A DNA stretch of 9,673 bases from JBEKHI01 sp050012355. GTDB lineage: Bacteria; Actinomycetota; Actinomycetes; Streptosporangiales; Streptosporangiaceae. Below are positions 4,990-9,673 of the stretch, in pieces. A model generated the notes under the pieces. That model did no database searches. It saw only the letters and a list, made by a program, of their open reading frames with translations, and was not told the origin of the DNA. The stretch lies in NCBI GenBank assembly GCA_050012355.1, contig JBEKHI010000329.1, forward strand, positions 1 to 9,673. Direction: 5' to 3'. Both the position numbers and the translations under genes were made by a program. Numbering within the stretch: position 1 is the first letter of the stretch; the number at the start of each line of letters is the position of its first letter.

Positions 4990-5826
4990 ATGAGCGCGGA
5001 CGAAGACCCGTTGCTGGGTTTCGACACCTCCAAGCCGAACATCGCCCGGGTGTACAACGCCGGGCTCGGCGGGAAAGACAACTTCCCGGCTGACCGAGAA
5101 CTCCTCGCGATGACGATGCGGATCATTCCTGAAGTCCCGCAGGTGGCCCGGGCCAACCGCGACTTCCTCGATCGCGCGGTCAGGTTCATGGTGGCCGAGG
5201 CCGGGCTTACCCAGTTGCTCGATATCGGATCGGGCCTGCCGACCGAGGGCAACGTCAGTGAGGTCGCGCACGATATCGACCCGTCCGTCCATGTGGTGTA
5301 CGTCGACAACGACCCGGTGGTGCGCACGCACGCGAAGGCGTTGCTCGCCGACGCCATCACTACCGACGTCATCACCGCCGACGCCCGCGAGCCGGAAAAG
5401 ATCCTGGCCGACCCGACGGTGCGCAGGCTCATCGACTTCGGCCGCCCGGTCGGCCTGCTGCTCATCGCGCTGCTGCACCACCTCGCCGATGATGAGGACC
5501 CGGCGGGCATCATGACGACGTTGCGCGACGCGATGCCGTCCGGTAGCTACCTCGCGATCTCGAGTTTCCGCAAGCCTGGCCCGGACCTACCGGAAGCCCG
5601 CGAGAAGGCCATCGTGTCGGAGCAGATCTTCGCCGAGCACCTAGGCACCGGACGCTGGCGCGAGGACCCGGACATCCTCGCGTGGTTCGGCGACTGGGAG
5701 CTGCTCGATCCCGGGCTCGTGCCGCTCATCCTGTGGCGCAACGAACTCCCCGCCGCCGACCTGGGCAGCGCGCCCCTTGACCCGCTGCATTACACGTTCG
5801 TCGGGGGCGTCGCGAGAAAACCCTGA
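4990..5826 (+). CDS. SAM-dependent methyltransferase, PF04672 (DUF574) family, copy 2
   Basis: The 278-residue product shares the family blocks with the gene at 2407-3186. It has FDTSKPNIARVYNAGLGGKD near residues 11-30 followed by NFPADREL, LLDIGSGLPTEG as SAM motif I (about 76-87), VHVVYVDNDPVVRTHAKALL (about 101-120), and LLLIALLHHLADDEDP as the motif IV region. It is 19 residues longer than copy 1, with clear divergence after residue 30, so it is an older paralogue rather than a fresh duplicate. The methyl acceptor is not known for this family. Translation is probably from a leaderless mRNA. The sigma-factor gene starts 52 bp downstream on the same strand without an obvious terminator, so read-through is likely. 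It diverges from uppP. Confidence 0.92.
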   Translation: MSADEDPLLGFDTSKPNIARVYNAGLGGKDNFPADRELLAMTMRIIPEVPQVARANRDFLDRAVRFMVAEAGLTQLLDIGSGLPTEGNVSEVAHDIDPSVHVVYVDNDPVVRTHAKALLADAITTDVITADAREPEKILADPTVRRLIDFGRPVGLLLIALLHHLADDEDPAGIMTTLRDAMPSGSYLAISSFRKPGPDLPEAREKAIVSEQIFAEHLGTGRWREDPDILAWFGDWELLDPGLVPLILWRNELPAADLGSAPLDPLHYTFVGGVARKP

Positions 5827-5868
5827 CCCGCGGGCAACCTCGCCATCCGCCCGTTGCGTATAAGAGGC

Positions 5869-5873
5869 GGAGG
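5869..5873 (+). promoter_or_regulatory. Ribosome binding site of the sigma-factor gene
   Basis: GGAGG stands 5 nt before the ATG at 5879. An in-frame GTG at 5873 overlaps the last G of this block and so cannot be the start served by it. The site fixes the start at 5879. Confidence 0.8.
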
Positions 5874-5878
5874 TGCTG

Positions 5879-6394
5879 ATGGCTTTGTCACTACGCGACG
5901 AAGAATTCTCGGCGTTCGTCCGGGACCGGCGTCATGAACTCTTGCGCTCAGCCTGTCTGCTGACAGCGGGCGATACGCACCGGGCAGAGGACCTGGTGCA
6001 GACGGCTCTTGCCAAGCTGTACCTGGCCTGGCCCCGGATCAAGCGCGACGGCTCGCACATCGCCTACACCTGGCGGATCATGGTCAACGCGCACGTCGAC
6101 GAGACGCGCCGGCCATGGTGGCGGCGCGAGCGATCCGTGGCGGAACCACCAGACATACCCCACTCGGACGACTTCCCCGACGTGACCGGCGGCGGCGCGG
6201 TACGGGCCGCGCTGGCACAGCTTCCCGCCGGGATGCGAGCCACCGTGGTGTTGCGCTACTGGGCGGACTTCAGCATCGCGGAGACCGCCCAGATTCTCGG
6301 TTGCTCGGAGGGGACGGTCAAGAGCCAGGCGGCCAAGGGGATCGCCCGGCTGCGCGAAACGCTGGGCAGCGCACATGAAATGAGGAGTGTGTGA
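5879..6394 (+). CDS. SigE-family ECF RNA polymerase sigma factor
   Basis: The 171-residue product is an extracytoplasmic-function sigma factor of the actinobacterial SigE subfamily. Region 2 (about residues 5-75) opens with EEFSAFVRDRRHELLRSACLLT, then HRAEDLVQTALAKLYLAWPRI (core-binding and -10 recognition), then YTWRIMVNAHVDETRR. Region 4 (about 105-160) has LAQLPAGMRATVVLRYWADF and the helix-turn-helix SIAETAQILGCSEGTVKSQAAKGIARLR, which reads the -35. The linker is short, as usual in ECF factors, and there is no extra C-terminal domain. Its stop codon overlaps the start of the next gene by one base (TGATG), so the two are translationally coupled. That arrangement is typical of a sigma factor with its membrane anti-sigma partner. 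No clear ECF-type autoregulatory promoter is visible. Confidence 0.94.
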   Translation: MALSLRDEEFSAFVRDRRHELLRSACLLTAGDTHRAEDLVQTALAKLYLAWPRIKRDGSHIAYTWRIMVNAHVDETRRPWWRRERSVAEPPDIPHSDDFPDVTGGGAVRAALAQLPAGMRATVVLRYWADFSIAETAQILGCSEGTVKSQAAKGIARLRETLGSAHEMRSV

Positions 6395-7032
6395 TGAAGG
6401 ACGTACTTGAGAAGGCACTTGACCAGCTGCCGCCCGCGGGGACAGTGGCCGACCCAGGGCCCGATCTGGCCCGAGGAAGGAGCCTGCTGCGCCGCCGCCG
6501 CACGCTGCGCGCGGCCGGGATCACCGCCGCCTGCGCCGCGGTGGCGATCGCGGTGGTTCCCGTCGTGGTCCACGGCCCCGCGGCGCGACCGCCGACGGCT
6601 GGCCACGTTGTTGTCACGCCGAAGACTGTGCGGCTCATCGCGTACCCGGGACCGCAGCCCGCGGGATACACGGTCAAGGAGATCCCGGTCGGCTGGGTGA
6701 TCCAGGGCAGCGACAATTTCCTGCTGACGATCGCCCCTGCCAACGATCCCAACAAGAACGCCGCCTCGTTCCTGGGCAAGCTCGTGGTGACCTCGCAGGC
6801 GACGCCCGCGACCAGCGCTGACGGGAAGTCCGTGACCGTCGCCGGACGGCCCGGCTACTACTCGGAACAGAACGCGGACGGGGTACTAACCCAGGCACTC
6901 ATCTGGAACGACCGCAAGGGCGTCTGGGTCACGGTCGAGGCAGCCGCGTCCCTCGGCTGGAACGAGAGCGCGCTGGCCAAGTTCGCGGCCGGCGTCACGG
7001 TCACCAGCACGGCCCAGCCGAGCGTGGGATAA
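6394..7032 (+). CDS. Single-pass membrane protein, probable anti-sigma factor
   Basis: The 212-residue product has a cytoplasmic N-terminus of about 40 residues (LEKALDQLPPAGTVADPGPDLARGRSLLRRRRTL across the start), a single hydrophobic segment (about 42-60, AAGITAACAAVAIAVVPVVV) preceded by an RRRR cluster, and an extracytoplasmic domain of about 150 residues. By the positive-inside rule the N-terminus is inside. No zinc-binding HXXXCXXC anti-sigma motif is present and the protein has no cysteine outside the membrane segment. The call as anti-sigma factor rests on topology and on coupling to the ECF gene. AGGAG (6383-6387) lies 6 nt before the ATG. A GTG one codon upstream is less well placed. 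The last 147 bp overlap the convergent dehydrogenase frame. The sensed signal is unknown. Confidence 0.82.
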   Translation: MKDVLEKALDQLPPAGTVADPGPDLARGRSLLRRRRTLRAAGITAACAAVAIAVVPVVVHGPAARPPTAGHVVVTPKTVRLIAYPGPQPAGYTVKEIPVGWVIQGSDNFLLTIAPANDPNKNAASFLGKLVVTSQATPATSADGKSVTVAGRPGYYSEQNADGVLTQALIWNDRKGVWVTVEAAASLGWNESALAKFAAGVTVTSTAQPSVG

Positions 7033-9673
7033 CAGTCGCGACGCGAGCAGCTGGGCGAGGTGGACGCCGTTCACGTCGCTCAGCTGCGACAACTGGGTAC
7101 GGCAAGAAAACCCATCGGCCATAACGACGCTTTCCGGTCCCACGGCACGCACCGCCGGCAGCAGGTTGGTTTCGGCCACCGCGACAGACACCTCATGGTG
7201 GCCTCGCTCCACGCCGAAGTTGCCGGCGAGCCCGCAACATCCGCTGACCGCCGTTATGGTCGCTCCTGCTTGTTTTAGCAGTGCCGCATCCTCGGTCCAG
7301 CCGAGTACGGCGTGCTGGTGGCAGTGCGGTTGCGCCACCCCGGTCACATCCGTGAGGTCCGGCGGGGTCCAGCCCTCGGTGCCGCGCAGCAGCTCCGCGA
7401 GCGTCTTGACGCGAGACTTCAGCGAACCCGCCTCCGGCAGCAGCTCGGCCGCGTCGCCGCGCAGCACCGCGGTGCAGGACGGCTCGAGCCCGACGATCGG
7501 GAGGTCGCCGCCCAGCGCGCTGAGCGCGCGCCGCAACTGCTTGCGCGCGCCGTCCAGCTGACCGGTGGAGATCCAGGTCAGGCCGCAGCACGCCGGCTGG
7601 TCAGGGATGCGGACCGAGTAACCCGCGGCCTCGAGCACCTTCACCGCGGCCTGTCCCACCTCGGGCGTGAACGCGTCGGTGAACGTGTCCACCCACAGCA
7701 TCACCGGCGAGCCGTCGGCCACCGGATGGGTGGCGAACCAGCGCCGGAAGCTCTGGGCCGCGAACTTCGGCAGGTCGCGTCGCGAGTCCACTCCGGCGGC
7801 GCGCTTGGGGAGCACCTTGAGCGTTGCGTTCGCCAGCCACGGGATCCGGGACGCGAGCCGTGACCAGCGGGGCAGCCAGCCGAGCGAGTAGTGCGTGACC
7901 GGCCGGAGCTTGCGCCGGTACCGCTGGTAGAGCGCCTCGGACTTGTAGGTGGCCATGTCCACGCCCGTCGGGCAGTCGCTGGAGCAGCCCTTGCACGCCA
8001 GGCACAGGTCGAGCGACTCGGCGACCGCCGCCGAGTCCCAGGCGACGGAACCGTTGGCGACCTCCTGCAGCACCCTGGCCCGGCCCCGGGTGGAGTCCTT
8101 CTCGTCCCGGGTCGCCAGGTAGGACGGGCACATGACGCCGGTGCCAGTGTCGGCGCGGCACTTGCCCACTCCGACGCAGCGGTGCACTGCGGCGCTGAAG
8201 TCGCCGCCGTCGTGCGGGTAGGCGAAGCCGAGGCCGGTGCGGATGGGCTTGGCGGCCGGCACCCGCAGGTCGGCGTCGACCGGCGCGGGGTCGACGATGA
8301 CTCCCGGGTTCAGCAGCCCGTCGGGGTCGAAGTGTGCCTTGACCTGCCCGAACGTTTCCAGCGCCTCCGGCGAGTACATGTACTTCAGCAGCTCGCCGCG
8401 GGCGCGGCCGTCGCCGTGCTCGCCCGACATGGAGCCGCCGTACTCCGCGGCTAGCTTGGCGGCCTCCTCGAGGAACTCGCGGAACACCTTCGGCCGCTCC
8501 CGGAACGGGAAGTCGATCCGGACATGGATGCAGCCGTCGCCGAAGTGCCCGTAGATCAGCCCGTCCAGCCCGTGGACGGCCATCAGCTCCTCGAAACGCG
8601 GCAGGTACTCCGGCAGCTTCTCCGGCGGCACCGCCGCGTCTTCCCAGCCAGGCCACGCGGGCGCGTCCGCCGCTGTCCGGCTGCCCAGGCCCGCGCCGTC
8701 CTCGCGGATCCGCCACAGCGTCGCGGCTTCCGCGCCGTGCACGACCGCGCTGTCCAGGCACCCCGCGTCGGTGATCAGCTTGCTGGCGCGGTCCTGGGCT
8801 TCGGCGAGAGTTGAGCCGGTGGTCTCGGCGAAGATCCAGCCGCCACCGCGCGGCAGGTCCGGTACGGCGCTCGGCCCGCGCCGGGTGCGGACCACGTCGA
8901 CCAGCCGTGAGTCGAGACCCTCGAGCGCGACCGGTGCGTGCGGCAGCAGCCCGGGGACGGCCGTGGCGGCCGCCGCCATGTCCGCATAGCCGAGTACGAC
9001 GAGGACCGCGGCCTTGGGGGATTCCACCAGGCGGACGGTGGCGCCGAGGGTGAGCGCGAGGGTTCCCTCGGTGCCGACCAGGAACCGGGCGAGGTCGAAG
9101 CCGTTCTCCGGCAGCAGGTGCTCAAGCGAGTAGCCGGAGACCTGGCGGGTGAACCGCCCGAACTCGGTGCGGATCATCGCCAGCCGGCCGTTCACGATGT
9201 CGCGGAGCGCCTCCGGCCCGTCGCCTTGTCCGGCGGTGAGCCGGGTACCGGTGCCGGTGACGACGTCGAGGGTCCGCACGTTGTCGGCGGTGCGGCCGTA
9301 GCCGAGGGCCCTCGAGCCGCAGGAGTTGTTGCCGATCGCGCCGCCGATCGTCGCGCGCGCGTGGGTGGATGGATCGGGGCCGAAGCGGAGGCCGTGCGGC
9401 TTGGCGGCTTTGGTGATGTCATCGAGGATGGTGCCGGGCTCGACGGTGGCGGTCCGCGCGTCCGGGTCGATCGCCAGGACCTTGTTGAGGTGCCGGGAGT
9501 AGTCGATGACCACTCCGGTGCTCAGCGCGTTGCCGGCGATCGAGGTGCCGCCGCCCCGCGCGGTCAGCGGGACCTTGAGCTCGCGGCAAGCGGCGAGCGT
9601 CGCGAGTATCTCCTCGGTATGCCGCGGGAACACCACGACCTCCGGCGGAACCCGGTAATTGGACGCGTCAGAG
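6886..9673 (-). CDS. FAD- and Fe-S-binding D-2-hydroxyacid dehydrogenase (YdiJ/GlcD-GlcF fusion type), 5' end outside the window
   Basis: A flavin-dependent oxidoreductase of the D-lactate/D-2-hydroxyglutarate dehydrogenase type; 928 residues are visible. The frame is open to the right edge and the first visible residues, SDASNYR, match the conserved block that precedes the FAD domain, so perhaps 40-60 residues are missing. In order it has: a PCMH FAD-binding domain with RGGGTSIAG (about 38) and GGAIGNNSCGSRALGYG; an FAD-oxidase C domain with HFGDGCIHVR (about 376) and GEHGDGRARG (about 416); a ferredoxin-like part with CX5CX9CP (about 499) and CLACKGCSSDCP (about 556), likely for two 4Fe-4S clusters; and two CCG domains, with PACCGLTW (about 693) plus EPSC, then HCHQH and GCCGLAGNFG (about 810). 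Electrons probably pass to the quinone pool. The family core ends near HLAQLLASRL. The final 49 residues, beginning with a rare TTA codon, run antisense to the anti-sigma gene. Confidence 0.92.
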   Translation of the reverse strand, partial: SDASNYRVPPEVVVFPRHTEEILATLAACRELKVPLTARGGGTSIAGNALSTGVVIDYSRHLNKVLAIDPDARTATVEPGTILDDITKAAKPHGLRFGPDPSTHARATIGGAIGNNSCGSRALGYGRTADNVRTLDVVTGTGTRLTAGQGDGPEALRDIVNGRLAMIRTEFGRFTRQVSGYSLEHLLPENGFDLARFLVGTEGTLALTLGATVRLVESPKAAVLVVLGYADMAAAATAVPGLLPHAPVALEGLDSRLVDVVRTRRGPSAVPDLPRGGGWIFAETTGSTLAEAQDRASKLITDAGCLDSAVVHGAEAATLWRIREDGAGLGSRTAADAPAWPGWEDAAVPPEKLPEYLPRFEELMAVHGLDGLIYGHFGDGCIHVRIDFPFRERPKVFREFLEEAAKLAAEYGGSMSGEHGDGRARGELLKYMYSPEALETFGQVKAHFDPDGLLNPGVIVDPAPVDADLRVPAAKPIRTGLGFAYPHDGGDFSAAVHRCVGVGKCRADTGTGVMCPSYLATRDEKDSTRGRARVLQEVANGSVAWDSAAVAESLDLCLACKGCSSDCPTGVDMATYKSEALYQRYRRKLRPVTHYSLGWLPRWSRLASRIPWLANATLKVLPKRAAGVDSRRDLPKFAAQSFRRWFATHPVADGSPVMLWVDTFTDAFTPEVGQAAVKVLEAAGYSVRIPDQPACCGLTWISTGQLDGARKQLRRALSALGGDLPIVGLEPSCTAVLRGDAAELLPEAGSLKSRVKTLAELLRGTEGWTPPDLTDVTGVAQPHCHQHAVLGWTEDAALLKQAGATITAVSGCCGLAGNFGVERGHHEVSVAVAETNLLPAVRAVGPESVVMADGFSCRTQLSQLSDVNGVHLAQLLASRLLSHARLGRAGDRDAGRELGQRALVPAEGRGCLDRDPDALAVVPDECLG
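7047..7087. terminator. Long hairpin between convergent genes, possible terminator or pause site
   Basis: Bases 7047-7066 and 7068-7087 are complementary at 19 of 20 positions, counting two G-T pairs, with one G-G mismatch. The stem starts 15 nt after the stop codon of the plus-strand anti-sigma gene. It lies within codons for DVNGVHLAQLL of the minus-strand dehydrogenase and is partly built on the sequence CAGCTG, which occurs at both ends. There is no T-tract on either side, so it is at best a non-canonical terminator or transcription-pausing structure. Confidence 0.35.

Noticed and set aside
5834..5855. ECF-type autoregulatory promoter (GCAACC ... CGTT) before the sigma gene
   Set aside because: The gap between the AAC and CGT elements is only 13 nt, shorter than ECF promoters normally allow, and the match is partial.
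7601..8761. 386-codon minus-strand open frame inside the dehydrogenase
   Set aside because: It is a different frame of a gene whose true frame shows all expected FAD and Fe-S motifs. The product is Arg/Gly/Ala-rich noise typical of high-GC shadow frames.
1..9673. CRISPR array
   Set aside because: No regularly spaced direct repeats with unique spacers were seen. The only regular array is the coding 15-bp repeat in uppP.

Overview
The window is high-GC DNA with typical actinobacterial content. It carries two methyltransferases of the actinobacterial SAM-dependent family PF04672 (formerly DUF574), a SigE-type ECF sigma factor with a non-zinc membrane partner, a HesB/IscA-like protein without cysteines, and promoter-like hexamers of the TANNNT type. 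I read it as chromosomal DNA of a member of the Actinomycetota. The genus cannot be fixed from the sequence alone.

Layout from left to right. Bases 1-180 hold a minus-strand tRNA-Lys(CUU) with its own intrinsic terminator and a plausible promoter. Bases 180-929 hold no convincing gene but several strong inverted repeats: one isolated 62-nt hairpin, then two hairpins built from the same 13-bp arm in alternating orientation. From 930 to 4865 every gene is on the minus strand. In transcription order these are uppP (undecaprenyl-diphosphate phosphatase), a PF04672 methyltransferase, an SsuD-like flavin monooxygenase and the small HesB/IscA-like protein. The first three are closely spaced (44 and 28 bp gaps) and probably form an operon. 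The last appears to have its own promoter, overlapped by a perfect palindrome.

From a divergent intergenic region at 4866-4989, which also carries a perfect palindrome, a plus-strand group runs right: a second PF04672 methyltransferase (apparently leaderless), an ECF sigma factor and a translationally coupled single-pass membrane protein likely to be its anti-sigma factor. Converging on it from the right edge is a large FAD/Fe-S D-2-hydroxyacid dehydrogenase of the YdiJ/GlcD-GlcF fusion type. Its N-terminus lies outside the window, and its C-terminal 49 codons run antisense through the end of the anti-sigma gene.

The most unusual item is UppP. Its two catalytic halves are recognisable and together have the normal family length, but they are separated by about 260 residues of Gly/Tyr/Gln/Pro-rich low-complexity sequence, inserted where the E. 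coli enzyme has a short hydrophilic loop. Also notable are the paired PF04672 paralogues flanking uppP in inverted orientation, the four-copy palindromic arm family at 556-854, and the antisense overlap at 6886-7032. No complete novel multi-gene defence or mobile system was found.
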